From Glycomyces harbinensis (GTDB lineage Bacteria > Actinomycetota > Actinomycetes > Mycobacteriales > Micromonosporaceae), in assembly GCF_900101745.1 (NCBI RefSeq), contig NZ_FNAD01000001.1, forward strand, positions 1 through 64,000: a stretch of DNA of 64,000 nt, in the 5' to 3' direction. The position numbers and the translations under genes were made by a program. The notes under the pieces were generated by a model. It saw only the letters and a program-made list of their open reading frames with translations. It did not search any database and was not told the origin of the DNA. Positions within the stretch are counted from its first letter, which is position 1; each line of letters begins with the position of its first letter. Of this stretch, positions 35,301 through 43,667 are shown piece by piece.

Positions 35301-35365
35301 CGGTGGCCCTCGCGCTGCGGCCCTTCCAGATCGTCACCCTGCGCATCGCACGGGAGGGCGCCTGA
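32342..35365 (+). CDS. Alpha-mannosidase, GH38
   Basis: 1007 residues from ATG 32342 with GAGGAG upstream; no signal peptide. The GH38 catalytic domain begins at about 255: zinc ligands in GHAHIDSAWLWP (H263, D265) and the nucleophile D375 in WLPDSFGYTGALPQ. QFHDILPGSSIGWVYDQAE marks the middle domain, followed by the large C-terminal beta domains (WHEQQRMLKFAFPVDV, RYGHDVTRHP-like segment). It removes alpha-mannose residues from mannosides or N-glycan-like oligosaccharides in the cytoplasm. It is 2.3 kb beyond the kinase-isomerase-importer operon and supports mannosides as that locus's substrate. Confidence 0.95.
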   Translation: MHQQQSAIRTRLDRFVRERLEPAQEKASAPVRIEAWTAPGEPVPFSEAAAQTYTPVEQGHAWGRAWGTVWFRVTGTVPADWAADAADVELVVDPGFIGDGAGFQVEALVFDTAGRTLKAIEPKNDYVRLDLAPGGTFALYIEAAANPDVFTSGERYAPTPLGRWETASDDPIYRLGRIAVVHRDLPVWELLQDVATARGLALESPESSPRRAELFAALDAMVDAVDPRDVSATAEAGRAALREALAAPAARSAHRVYAVGHAHIDSAWLWPVRETVRKCARTFSNVLDLMDADPDLIFACSSAQQFAWIKEYYPELFERIRTRVAEGRFVPVGGMWVESDTNMPGAEAMARQFVEGKRFFLEEFGVDTREVWLPDSFGYTGALPQIARAAGAGFFLTQKLSWNEVNAYPHHTFDWEGIDGTRIFAHFPPVDTYNSKLTPAELAHTERNFADKGRADMSLVPFGFGDGGGGPTREMMAAARRAADLEGSPTVRVAKPIDFFEEAAAEDASRPVWHGELYLENHRGTYASQARTKRGNRRSEALLHEAELWAATAAVRTGAAYPAELLRRTWQTVLLNQFHDILPGSSIGWVYDQAEKEYGQVEADLEPVIADAVAALGAREPGDRFVNSGPYALDGVPAFGVGPRLVSGSVAVEQTPEAITVTSDQVVLVLDGDGLITSLVDRATGRETVPPGERGGLLQLFTDTPRHYDAWDVDIEYRRSARDLAAADSVSVVEEGGERAVIRTVRTFGASAVTQTFTVEAGRRAVDVETAVDWHEQQRMLKFAFPVDVHTASARSEIQFGHIERPTHTNTSWDEARFETCAHRWVHVAESGWGLGVANDATYGHDVTRHPRRGGGTFSVVRQTLLKSPLFPDPIADQGEHVFRTALVPGGVAEAVRAGYRLNLPLRRTEAAAVEPLVSVENPAVVVETVKLADDGSGDVVVRLYEAHGTRTDALLHLGFRSSGTVETDLLERAVEAGAVRSGDAESVALALRPFQIVTLRIAREGA

Positions 35366-35381
35366 TCCCGGCCGCCGGCGC

Positions 35382-35816
35382 TCAGGCGCCGGCCGTGACG
35401 CTCCCGGCCACGAGCTCGACCTCGAATCCGTCCTGGTTCTCCAGGTAGGCCGCGAAATGGTGGGCGCCGCCCGCGAACGGATGCCTGTCGGCGAACAGCA
35501 GGGTCCATCCGTGGTCGGCGCCCTCGGCCGCGAGGCGCTCGACCTCGACGTCGTCGCGCACGTGGAACGCGAGGTGGTTCAGGCCGGGGGCGCACCGGTC
35601 ATGGCGCTCGCCGGTGAGCGCGGGCGACCGCTCCACGACCACATAGGACGGTCCGAGCCTCCAGCTGCGGCCCGCGTCCCAGTCCTGGAAGGGCTCGTAG
35701 CCCAGCGATTCCAGCAGCCACCCCAATGAGGCGGCGGCCCGATCGAGGTCGGGCACCCACAATTCGACATGGTGCAGGAGGCCGTGCAGCGCGGGCCCGT
35801 CGGCGGATGGGTTCAT
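35382..35816 (-). CDS. VOC-superfamily (glyoxalase/dioxygenase fold) protein
   Basis: 144 residues forming two beta-alpha-beta-beta-beta modules. Probable metal ligands are His in LLHHVELWVPDL, His in LNHLAFHVRDD and a late Glu in QDGFEVELVAG. Related proteins are lyases, isomerases or antibiotic-binding proteins; the substrate is unknown. It converges on the alpha-mannosidase with 16 bases between stops. Confidence 0.85.
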   Translation of the reverse strand: MNPSADGPALHGLLHHVELWVPDLDRAAASLGWLLESLGYEPFQDWDAGRSWRLGPSYVVVERSPALTGERHDRCAPGLNHLAFHVRDDVEVERLAAEGADHGWTLLFADRHPFAGGAHHFAAYLENQDGFEVELVAGSVTAGA

Positions 35817-35991
35817 GGGCGGAATCCTATCCGAGTGGCGATTTCCGGCCGTTCGGTCGCCATGCGCGACGGGGGACGACGACCCTGTCGGATAGGTGTT
35901 CGGCTTCGCTACGATGTGCGCGAAGATTACTGTCGAATTCGGAACATGCGGCCACTGACAACCGATGCAGGCTCGTGTTCAATCGACTGCA

Positions 35992-36021
35992 TTGCGTCGC
36001 TCCGGCGGCCCTTGATAATCC
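35992..36021 (+). promoter_or_regulatory. Candidate lsr2 promoter in an A+T-richer leader
   Basis: TTGCGT (35992-35997), 18-base spacer, TAATCC (36016-36021). The 222-base gap between the VOC and lsr2 starts is clearly less G+C-rich than its surroundings, as expected if Lsr2 binds its own promoter. Confidence 0.35.
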
Positions 36022-36038
36022 TGTTAGGAAGACATACC

Positions 36039-36395
36039 GTGGCGAAGCAGACTGTGGTCACCTTGACCGACGACATCGACGGGAGCGAGGCCGCGGAGTC
36101 GGTCGAGTTCGGCATCGACGGCTACCTCTACAGCATCGACCTCTCCACCGCGCACGCCGACGAGCTGCGCGACCGGCTGACGGCCTATCAGGAGTTCGGG
36201 ACCCGCCTCGGCGGCTACTCCACGCGCAGCGCGGCGGCGGTGGCGCCCAAGCGCGCGGTGCGCCGCGGCGACCGCGACCGCAACCTCGACATCCGCCGCT
36301 GGGCGGAGGCCCAGGGACTGCCGGTCAAGGCCCGCGGCAAGATCTCCGACACCGTCATCGCCGAGTACGAGGCCGCCCACGGCGAGGCCGCCTGA
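36039..36395 (+). CDS. lsr2: Lsr2 nucleoid-associated protein
   Basis: 118 residues from GTG 36039, preceded by AGGAAG. The N-terminal dimerisation domain begins AKQTVVTLTDDIDGSEAAESVEFGIDG-like and continues to about residue 60. The C-terminal DNA-binding domain has NLDIRRWAEAQGLPVKARGKISDTVIAEY, with the RGK (R-G-K) hook that inserts into the minor groove of A+T-rich DNA. It is the actinobacterial counterpart of H-NS, silencing foreign and specialised-metabolism genes. Confidence 0.95.
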   Translation: MAKQTVVTLTDDIDGSEAAESVEFGIDGYLYSIDLSTAHADELRDRLTAYQEFGTRLGGYSTRSAAAVAPKRAVRRGDRDRNLDIRRWAEAQGLPVKARGKISDTVIAEYEAAHGEAA

Positions 36396-36497
36396 CGCCG
36401 AGACCCGTTGGCACTTTCGGGGGATTCAGCACCCGCCCCGCAGGCCATACGCTTCACCCACTGACCCAGTACGGAACACGAGTCGAGGATGGCAGCC

Positions 36498-37100
36498 ATG
36501 AGCGAGTACGACGAGACCCCTTACGACGCCGACGCCGCCGAGGAGACCCCGGTCGAGGACGACTCGCACGGCCTCTCGCACGTCGAAGAGGTCTTCGACC
36601 TCAACGCCGACGGCTACGCCGACGAGACCGTCACCGCCGACGGCGTGACCTTCATCGACGCCGACGGCGACGGCGAGGCCGACGCGATCGCCACCGACCA
36701 CGACGGCGACGGCATCTCCGACGAGGTCCTCATCGACGCCGACGGGGACGGCGTCTTCGAGACCGCGATCTCCGACACCGACGGCGACGGCAAGGTCGAC
36801 ACGTACGAGTCGGACACCGACGGCGACGGCATCGTGGACCAGGTCTCCTACGACACCGACGGCGACGGCGTGATCAACCAGGTCGTCACCGACACCGACG
36901 GCGACGGGTACGCCGACGTCGCGGCCACCGACTACGACGGCGACGGCCTGGTCGACGAGATCGAGATCGACTCGGACGGCGACGGCGTCGCCGACACGGT
37001 CCTGACCGACACCGACGGCGACGGCTTCCTCGACACCGTCCGCTCCGACGCCGCCCCGGAAGGCGACTCCTTCCAGTCCCAGACCGGACAGGTCATCTGA
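36498..37100 (+). CDS. Aspartate-rich 13-residue repeat protein with calcium-loop motifs
   Basis: 200 residues from ATG 36498 (GAGG at 36485-36488; an ATG at 36489 overlaps that site). From about residue 45 there are ten consecutive 13-residue units of the form D-x-D-G-D-G-x-x-D-x-V-x-x, for example DTDGDGKVDTYES, encoded by 39-bp repeats. The DxDGDGxxD core is the Ca-binding loop of thrombospondin type 3, dockerin and EF-hand-like repeats. There is no signal peptide or membrane helix, so it seems to act in the cytoplasm unless exported by another route. Very acidic. Located 102 bases after lsr2, possibly co-transcribed. Confidence 0.8.
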   Translation: MSEYDETPYDADAAEETPVEDDSHGLSHVEEVFDLNADGYADETVTADGVTFIDADGDGEADAIATDHDGDGISDEVLIDADGDGVFETAISDTDGDGKVDTYESDTDGDGIVDQVSYDTDGDGVINQVVTDTDGDGYADVAATDYDGDGLVDEIEIDSDGDGVADTVLTDTDGDGFLDTVRSDAAPEGDSFQSQTGQVI

Positions 37101-37240
37101 CCCGATCGCCAGAGGCGCGCCGGAACCGCATCCGGCGCGCCTCTCGCCGTCCGCCCCAACGCTGCTCGGGTGGACCCCACCGGGCGGGGTAGGGCCAGCA
37201 GGAGTGACCCGGGCGGACATTCTCATTAGCGTCGGTCCAT

Positions 37241-39492
37241 ATGGAAGCCCATACCGATCGAGCGCCGACGGCCTCGACGACCACCCCGCCCCCGACCGCC
37301 GCGAAGCGCCGGTCGTTCACCGTCCGCGTCGCCTCCTGGAGCGCCGCCCACCCCTGGAAGGCGATCGTCGCCTGGACCCTGTTCGTCATCGTCTGCTTCG
37401 GCGCCGGCACCGCCGCCGGCACCAACCAGGTCGCGTTCTCCGACTACTGGATCGGCGAAGCCGGCGACGGCGAGGCGCTGGCACTGGAGAACGGCCTCTC
37501 CTCGCCTGCCGTCGAGCAGATCCTCATCACCTCGCCCGACGGCGCCCTGGAACCCGAGGCCGCCGCCGCGGCCGCCGCCGACCTGAGCGCGCGCATGAGC
37601 GCCCTGGACGAGGTCGCCGAGGTCACCGAACCGGTCACCTCTGACGGCGGCGACGCGGTCATGCTCGCCGTGACCATGTCCATGCCCGCCCACGAGGCCG
37701 CCGACCACATCGACCCGCTGCTGGAGACCACCGCCGCGGTGCAGGGCGACCACCCCGGGCTCGACATCGCCCAGACCGGGAGCAAGTCGCTCTCCGACGA
37801 GCTCAACACGCAACTGGGCGTCCAGCTGGGACAGGTCGAGCGGTTCACGCTCCCCATCACGCTGGGCATCCTGTTCGTCGTGTTCGGATCGCTCCTGCTG
37901 GCGGGGGTGCCGCTGGTCCTGGCGATCAGCTCGATCATCGCCGCGCTCGGCGTGTACGCCCTCAGCTCGCACTTCTTCCCCGACGCCGGCGGCGCGGTCA
38001 CCAGCGTGCTCGCGATGATCGGCATGGCCGTCGGCGTCGACTACTCCCTCTTCTACCTCAAGCGCGTCCGCGAGGAACGGGCCCGCTCCGGCGGCACCCT
38101 CAGCCTCGCCGCCGCGGTCGAGGCGGCCGCCGAGACCGCCGGGCGCACCATCGTGACCTCCGGGATCGCGGTGATCGTGTCGCTGGCCGGCCTCTACCTG
38201 GTCGACGACGTCATCTTCTCCTCGATCGCCACCGCCTGCATCATCGTCGTCGCCATCGCCGTGATCAGCTCCCTGACCGTGCTCCCGGCGCTCCTGGTCA
38301 AGACCGGCCGCCGCATCGACGGCGGCAGGCTCCTGCGGCGCAAGGCGACACCCGACCGCAACCGGGTCTGGACGGCGCTGCTGCGCCCGTCCCTGCGACA
38401 CCCGGCCGCGACCGCCGCCATCGGCCTGCTCATCATCGGCGGCCTCGCCGTCCCGGCCCTGGGCATGACCACCAGCGTCGAAGGCAAGGAGTCCTTCCCC
38501 AAGTCGCTGGAGACCATCGCGACCTACGACGCGCTCGTCGCCGCCTTCCCCGCGGCCGGACTCACCCACTCGGTGATCGCCCAGGTCGACCCCGCCGACG
38601 CCGACGAACTCGCCGCGGCCGTCGCCGAACTCGAAGCGCGCACCGAAGGGAACGCGCTGTTCGCCGAGACCGACCGGCCCCGCCTCATGACCTCCCAGGA
38701 CGGCACCGCGGTCCGGCTGGACCTGCCGATCCCCTACGCCACCAGCGACCCCCGGGCCGCCGAGTCACTGGAACTGCTGCGCGGCGACCTGGTCCCGGCG
38801 ACCATCGGACAGATCGACGGCGCCGTCTTCGCCGTCTCCGGCGAGCCCGCCTACGCCGCGGACTACGCGGGCCACCAGTCCGCGCGCCTGTTCCTCGTCG
38901 TCGGGTTCGTGCTGCTGGCGACGTTCATCATCATGCTCATCGCCTTCCGCTCACCGGTGTTCGCGCTCCTGAGCATGGTCTTGAACCTCCTGTCGACGCT
39001 GGCCGCCTGGGGCGCACTGGTGCTCGTGTTCCAGCACACGTGGGCCGAAGGCCTCCTCGACTTCGACTCCCCGGGCTTCATCGGCTCCCGCACCCCGCTC
39101 ATGGTCTTCGCGATCCTCTTCGGCCTCTCGCTCGACTACCAGCTGTTCGTGATGAGCCGGATCAGAGAGGCGGCGAAACGCGGCCTCACCCCCAGGGAAG
39201 CGATCCACCAGGGCATCCTCTCCTCGGCCAGCGTGGTCACCAGCGCGGCGGTCATCATGATGTCGGTGTTCGTGGCCTTCATCTTCATCGACCGCATCGA
39301 GATGAAGCAGCTCGGATTCGCCCTGGCACTGGGCGTCCTGCTGGACGCCGTGATCGTCCGGGTCATGCTCCTGCCGGCCCTGATGGCGATGGTCGACCGG
39401 ATCGGACGCTGGCCCTCGGGCTGGGCCGCGCCCGCGTCGGTTCGTCCTATTGCTCGCCGGGCCGACTTATCATGGTGGAATGCCCGACCTAG
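37241..39492 (+). CDS. MMPL-family (RND) membrane transporter; stop codon displaced or frameshifted near the 3' end
   Basis: The MMPL homology runs from ATG 37241 to about 39430 (~730 residues): TM1 at about 36-58, a first external domain, five helices around 190-350 with the motif GMAVGVDYSLFYLKRVREE, a second external domain, then a mirrored helix set with FGLSLDYQLFVMSRIREA. It should export lipids or other hydrophobic compounds using the proton gradient. In the frame of the transporter no stop occurs until 41764, right through the next gene. A +1-type shift near 39430 would instead end at TAG 39490-39492, used here as the boundary. Confidence 0.8.
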
Positions 39493-41924
39493 CGCCCGAC
39501 GTCCGCAGCAACCTCAGGCCGCTCCGGCTCCAAGCGATGATGACTCAGGAAGAGCTCGCCTTCAAGGCGGGCATCGGGACGCGCACCATCCGGGACATCG
39601 AGTCGGGCAAGGTGCGACCGCAACCGAAGACGCTGCGGCTCATCGCCGCGGCGCTGGGCCTGGAATCGGGGGAGCAGGCGCTGCTCACCGGGGCACCGGA
39701 TCACATCGAGACGGTGCCCCGCGAGCTGCCCCGGGCGCTCGCGGCCTTCGCCGGGCGCGAAGGCCACCTGGACGCGCTCGTCGCCGCGGTCGACGACGGC
39801 GCGACCGTCGTCGCCGTCCACGGCATGGCCGGCGTCGGGAAGACCTCCCTGGCCGTGCGGGTCGCCCACGTCCTCGCCCCCCGGTACCCCGACGGGCAGC
39901 TCTTCGTGGACCTCCACGGGTTCACCCACACCGTCGGACCCCGCCAGGACCTCGAATCGGTGCTGACACGCGTGCTGCGCGGCCTCGACCTGGCCGACCG
40001 CACCCTGCCCGCGGACATCGACGAACTCACCGCCCGCTACCGCAGCATCCTCGCCGACCGCCGCGTGCTCGTGGTCCTCGACAACGCGGCGAGCGCCGAA
40101 CAGGTCGAGGCCCTGCTCCCGGGCACGCCCGACGGCCTCGTCCTGGCGACCAGCCGCAGGGACCTGTCCTCGCTGGCCGGATCGTACTCGGTGCCGCTGG
40201 AGCCGCCGCCGATCCGCGAAGCCGTCGCCATGATCGGCGCCGCCGCCGCGGGCCGCACCACCGTGACCGAGGCCGTCGCGATCGCCGAGCGCTGCGGGCG
40301 CCTGCCCCTGGCGATGGGCCTGGCGGCGGCCCGCCTGCGCAGCCGCCCCCTCTGGGGCGCCGCGGACCTCCTGGAGCGCCTCGCCGACGAGGACCGCCTC
40401 CTCGACGAACTCGACATGGGCCACCGCGGCGTGGCCGCCGCGCTGCGCGCCTCCTACCTCGAACTCGACGCCGACCACCAGCGCCTGCTGCGCCGGCTCA
40501 GCCTCATCCCCGGCGACGAGGCCGACGTCCAGGCCGCGGCCGCGCTGTGCGAGACGGGGGAGGAGCAGGCGTCCGCGATGCTGGAATCCCTCGTGGACGT
40601 CCACCTCGCCGAGACCCGCAGCCCCGGCAGGTACCGCCTCCACGACCTGGTGCGGCTGTTCGCCTCCCGGCTCGCGGCGAAAGAGGACACCGCGGCCGAA
40701 CTCGAGGCGGCGACCGGCCGGCTCGTCGGCGCCTACCTCCACTTCGCCTATCAGGCGGCCGCCCGACTGCACCCCAACAAGCGCCGGTTCACCGAGGGCG
40801 CGGCCGCACACGGCACCGACCTCCCCGGCTTCGCCGACCAGCCCGACGCCCTGGCGTGGTTCCAGACCGAACGCAGCAACCTGGAGGCCGCCGTGGTCGC
40901 GGCGGCCCACGACGGCCGCCTCGAGCAGGCCTGGCACCTCGCCGCCGCGTTCAACGCGTTCTTCGTCCACGATCCGGACGTCGGCCCCCACGCCACGGTC
41001 AACCGGATCGCGCTGGACATCGCCCGCCGCACCGGCGACGCCCGCAAGGAGGCCTTCACCCTCGGCGATGCGGGCCGCCAGCTCCTGGCCGCGGGCAGGC
41101 ACCGCGAGGCGATCGACCTGCTCGAGCGGTCCGTCGCGCTCAAACGGGACCTGGGCGAGTTCAGCGACGCGGCGCTGACGCTGGCCAACATCGGCGTCCT
41201 CCACCGGCGGTCCGGGCGGTTCGCCGAATCCGTCGCGATGCACGAGGCGGCGCTGGCGCAGGCGGAGGAGGCCGCGGACGAGGCCGCGGCGGCGCTCATC
41301 CGCACGAACACGGTCGTGCCGCTGCTGCGCCTCGGCCGTTTCGACGAGGCCGAGCGCCTGCTCTCGGCGGCGGAGCGGCGGCTCGACGCCGGCGACGAGC
41401 ACAACCGCATCCGCATCGAGGTCTTCCGCGGCGTCCTGGTCCGCGAAGGGGGCGACCCGGCGCGGGCCGTGGACATGCACGTGGCCAGCCTCAAGGCGTA
41501 CCGGGGCGAGGGCGTCAAGGCCGATGTGACCGCGACGCTCATCGAGCTCGGGGAGGACCTGCTGCGGCTGGGCCGCTACGACGAGGCGGCCGGCCATCTC
41601 GACCGGGCCGTGGAGCACGCGGTGAAGCTCGTCGACCCGTCCCTGGAGCGCTCCGCCCGCAACGACCTCGGCCGCGCCCTCACCGCCGCGGGGAGCATCG
41701 AGGAGGCGATCGACCAGCACGAGCGGGCCGCGGCCCTGGCATCCTCCACAGAGGACGCCTATGAGCTGGCGCGGGCCCACCACGGCCTGGCCGAGGCCTA
41801 CCGCGAGAAGGGCGACATGCCGACCGCGCTGGAGCACCTGCGGCGCGCCGCCGGCGGCTACGCGTCCTGCGAAGTGCCCGAGGCGGCCGCGGTGGCCGAA
41901 CAGCTGCGAGCACTCTCGACGTGA
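39480..41924 (+). CDS. STAND-type regulator: XRE helix-turn-helix, NB-ARC ATPase, TPR repeats
   Basis: 814 residues from ATG 39480. An XRE helix-turn-helix occupies about 5-65 (MMTQEELAFKAGIGTRTIRDIESG). The NB-ARC ATPase at about 80-330 has Walker A GMAGVGKTSLA (K121) and Walker B VLVVLDNA, then LPLAMGLAAARLR. A winged-helix region (RLLRRLSLIPGDEADVQAAA) leads to TPR repeats from about 500 to the end (ALTLANIGVLHRRSGRFAESVAMHEAAL, RSARNDLGRALTAAGSIEEAIDQHERA). This is the AfsR/DnrI-like regulator architecture without the SARP domain. Target unknown; the MMPL pump upstream is a candidate. Confidence 0.9.
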   Translation: MPDLAPDVRSNLRPLRLQAMMTQEELAFKAGIGTRTIRDIESGKVRPQPKTLRLIAAALGLESGEQALLTGAPDHIETVPRELPRALAAFAGREGHLDALVAAVDDGATVVAVHGMAGVGKTSLAVRVAHVLAPRYPDGQLFVDLHGFTHTVGPRQDLESVLTRVLRGLDLADRTLPADIDELTARYRSILADRRVLVVLDNAASAEQVEALLPGTPDGLVLATSRRDLSSLAGSYSVPLEPPPIREAVAMIGAAAAGRTTVTEAVAIAERCGRLPLAMGLAAARLRSRPLWGAADLLERLADEDRLLDELDMGHRGVAAALRASYLELDADHQRLLRRLSLIPGDEADVQAAAALCETGEEQASAMLESLVDVHLAETRSPGRYRLHDLVRLFASRLAAKEDTAAELEAATGRLVGAYLHFAYQAAARLHPNKRRFTEGAAAHGTDLPGFADQPDALAWFQTERSNLEAAVVAAAHDGRLEQAWHLAAAFNAFFVHDPDVGPHATVNRIALDIARRTGDARKEAFTLGDAGRQLLAAGRHREAIDLLERSVALKRDLGEFSDAALTLANIGVLHRRSGRFAESVAMHEAALAQAEEAADEAAAALIRTNTVVPLLRLGRFDEAERLLSAAERRLDAGDEHNRIRIEVFRGVLVREGGDPARAVDMHVASLKAYRGEGVKADVTATLIELGEDLLRLGRYDEAAGHLDRAVEHAVKLVDPSLERSARNDLGRALTAAGSIEEAIDQHERAAALASSTEDAYELARAHHGLAEAYREKGDMPTALEHLRRAAGGYASCEVPEAAAVAEQLRALST

Positions 41925-41946
41925 AACGCCGCCGCCGGAAACGCCC

Positions 41947-42129
41947 CTAGGCACGGCGACCGACCACGGCCCGGAACCGCTTGGGCCCGGTGATCACGCC
42001 CCACCGCCGTCGGGGCGGGCCCGGCCGCGTCGTGGCCGTCCGGTCCGCGAGCAGTCCGGCGGCGGTCTCCAGCGGCGCGTTCGAGACGTGGACACCGGTG
42101 CGGATGCGCGGCCTTGCACCGTAGGGCAC
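41947..42129 (-). CDS. Doubtful small basic protein
   Basis: 60 residues if read from GTG 42127-42129; GGAGG lies about ten bases upstream. An ATG at 42151-42153 is another option. The product is Arg-rich (TTRPGPPRRRWGVITGPKRF) with no recognised domain. The 416-base region between the STAND regulator and the RDD gene holds nothing else I can support. Confidence 0.2.
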   Translation of the reverse strand: MPYGARPRIRTGVHVSNAPLETAAGLLADRTATTRPGPPRRRWGVITGPKRFRAVVGRRA

Positions 42130-42340
42130 CGCGATGTGTCCTCCATTCATCCGGGCGACCAGAAGCCGCTGCGAAATCCGTACGCCGAGTACATCAGCAG
42201 GCGGCTGCGGAATCGAGGCGGAGAACCGGCGGGAAAGCGGCAGGAATCGCGCCCGGCGGCCTCGTGAAGTGCGCCTGTGCGCAGGTCGGCGCGGGGATCG
42301 CGAGTGCGGCGGACCGTGCTCACGCGTTACAGTCGCCGCC

Positions 42341-42817
42341 ATGGCAGCGAAGAAGGTCGAGAGGTTCGGCAACGGCACCCCCTATGTCCCCGCCGGGAAT
42401 TGGACGAAGTGCTTCGCCTGGCTGATCGACTTCGCGGTGTTCGTGCTGGGGCTTGTCGCCGGCGTCGTGGCGCTGGTGGCGGTCGACATGTCCCGGGGCC
42501 TCGACGACGCCGTGATCGCGCTGGTCATGATCGCCTGGTGGCTGGTCTTGCCGCTGCTGTACGGCCTGTGCCTCCGGAACGGCCGCGCGCTCGGCGCGAT
42601 GTGGACCGGCACCCGCCTGGTGCGGGTGAGCGACGGCGGCCGCATCGGCGCGAAGGGCCCCTGGGCCATGTTCGTGCGATTGATCCTGCTGCCCGCCGCG
42701 ATCCTCGGGGCGCTCACCGGCGGCGGTCTCGCGGGCGGCAGCCTGCAGCGGACCAGCATCGACATGGCGCGGACCCGCCAACTGCACGTCCAGGGCTATT
42801 CGCTGCCGCCCCGCTGA
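42341..42817 (+). CDS. RDD-family membrane protein
   Basis: 158 residues from ATG 42341. Three hydrophobic helices occur at about 24-46, 58-75 and 105-125. The RDD signature is present as the Asp in the first helix (FAWLIDFAVFVLG) and the Arg-containing loop GAMWTGTRLVRVSDGGRIG between helices 2 and 3. Family members are small membrane proteins, some proposed as Na+/H+ antiporters; the role here is unknown. It converges on a Tat-exported protein over a hairpin. Confidence 0.85.
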   Translation: MAAKKVERFGNGTPYVPAGNWTKCFAWLIDFAVFVLGLVAGVVALVAVDMSRGLDDAVIALVMIAWWLVLPLLYGLCLRNGRALGAMWTGTRLVRVSDGGRIGAKGPWAMFVRLILLPAAILGALTGGGLAGGSLQRTSIDMARTRQLHVQGYSLPPR

Positions 42818-42835
42818 ACCCGTGCGCAGATGCGC

Positions 42836-42867
42836 CGGCGCACCGAACCCGGTGCACCGGCGCTTCG
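42836..42867. terminator. Hairpin between RDD gene and exported peptidase-like gene
   Basis: GCGCCGG-CGCACCG-AACC-CGGTGC-A-CCGGCGC forms an interrupted 13-pair stem in the 61-base convergent gap. Confidence 0.5.
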
Positions 42868-42878
42868 CGGCAGGTCGA

Positions 42879-43415
42879 TCAGCCGGAGACGATCTTGTGG
42901 TACTTGCGCGGCAGGTATCCGGCCGCCCTCAGGTTGGAGATGGTGTACGTCTTGCAGCGCATGCCCATGACGGCGGTCGTCAGCTCGTAGAGCCGCATCG
43001 ACCCGGACGGCGTGGTCCACTTCTCGAAGATCATGCAGTGGTAGTCGTACTTGTTGATGACGTCGCCGGGCTTGAGGTCCGCCCAGTCGATCACCGAGGA
43101 GATGTTCGGGATGCTGCGCGTGCTGTGCCCGGGGGTGGGGCTGTGCCAGCTCATCGAGGCGAAGCCCGAGCAGTCCTGACGGTAGGTGTGGTTGCCCTCG
43201 CGGTCCGAGGCACGCCTGCCTTGATTGTATGAGATGTCCCGGTTGTACCAGTTCCGTGCCCGCAGGAGCACTTCGGAGCGCCGGATGTTGCCGTTGTAGG
43301 CGGCTTCGGCGGGACTGGCGACGACGAGCGCGGGGATCGCCGCGGCGGGGAGGACGGTCGCCACCTGGATCAGGCGGCGCCGCGAGATGTTCGGTCGTTC
43401 CTGTTGGTCGGTCAT
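42879..43415 (-). CDS. Tat-exported NlpC/P60- or amidase-like cysteine peptidase candidate
   Basis: 178 residues. The N-terminus has a twin-arginine signal (ISRRRLIQVATVLPAAAIPALVVA) with cleavage near AEAAYNG at about residue 38. The mature domain carries YRQDCSGFASMSW, the NlpC/P60-type catalytic Cys block (DCSGF), followed by LKPGDVINKYDYHCMIFEKW, the matching block that contributes His. Proteins of this build cleave peptide or amide bonds in the cell wall. It is short for the family, with a full-length single domain. Exact substrate unknown. Confidence 0.75.
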   Translation of the reverse strand: MTDQQERPNISRRRLIQVATVLPAAAIPALVVASPAEAAYNGNIRRSEVLLRARNWYNRDISYNQGRRASDREGNHTYRQDCSGFASMSWHSPTPGHSTRSIPNISSVIDWADLKPGDVINKYDYHCMIFEKWTTPSGSMRLYELTTAVMGMRCKTYTISNLRAAGYLPRKYHKIVSG

Positions 43416-43667
43416 GTGCGTCTCCTTGAGGGGATTCGAGAACGGGAGGTCCGGCCGACGCCTCGACGCCGGTTGGGCGACGGGACTTCGACCCGTTCCC
43501 AGAGGCTAGGACGGGCCGGTGGACGCGATCCGACACCGAAACCCGTACTCGGCCCGTACCGGAGCCGATCGACGGGCCGCCCCGCCCGGGTTTTACGCGT
43601 CGGCCGGGAATTCCCGCCGGTATCCCGCCGGTGCTCCGCCTCGCAGAACCCGCTGACAGGGGACAGA

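Noticed and set aside
36620-37050. CRISPR-like regular repeats
   Set aside because: The 39-bp periodicity is codon-phased and encodes 13-residue calcium-loop units; there are no unique spacers.
37241-41764. A genuine MMPL-regulator fusion protein
   Set aside because: Beyond about 39430 the MMPL frame is out of phase with the regulator and encodes a low-complexity Arg/Pro/Gly sequence.
39489-41954. 821-codon minus-strand frame opposite the STAND regulator
   Set aside because: The sense frame has XRE, NB-ARC and TPR motifs; the antisense frame has none.
41925-42340. A confident gene between the STAND regulator and RDD gene
   Set aside because: Only short Arg-rich frames without a domain; listed as a doubtful gene.
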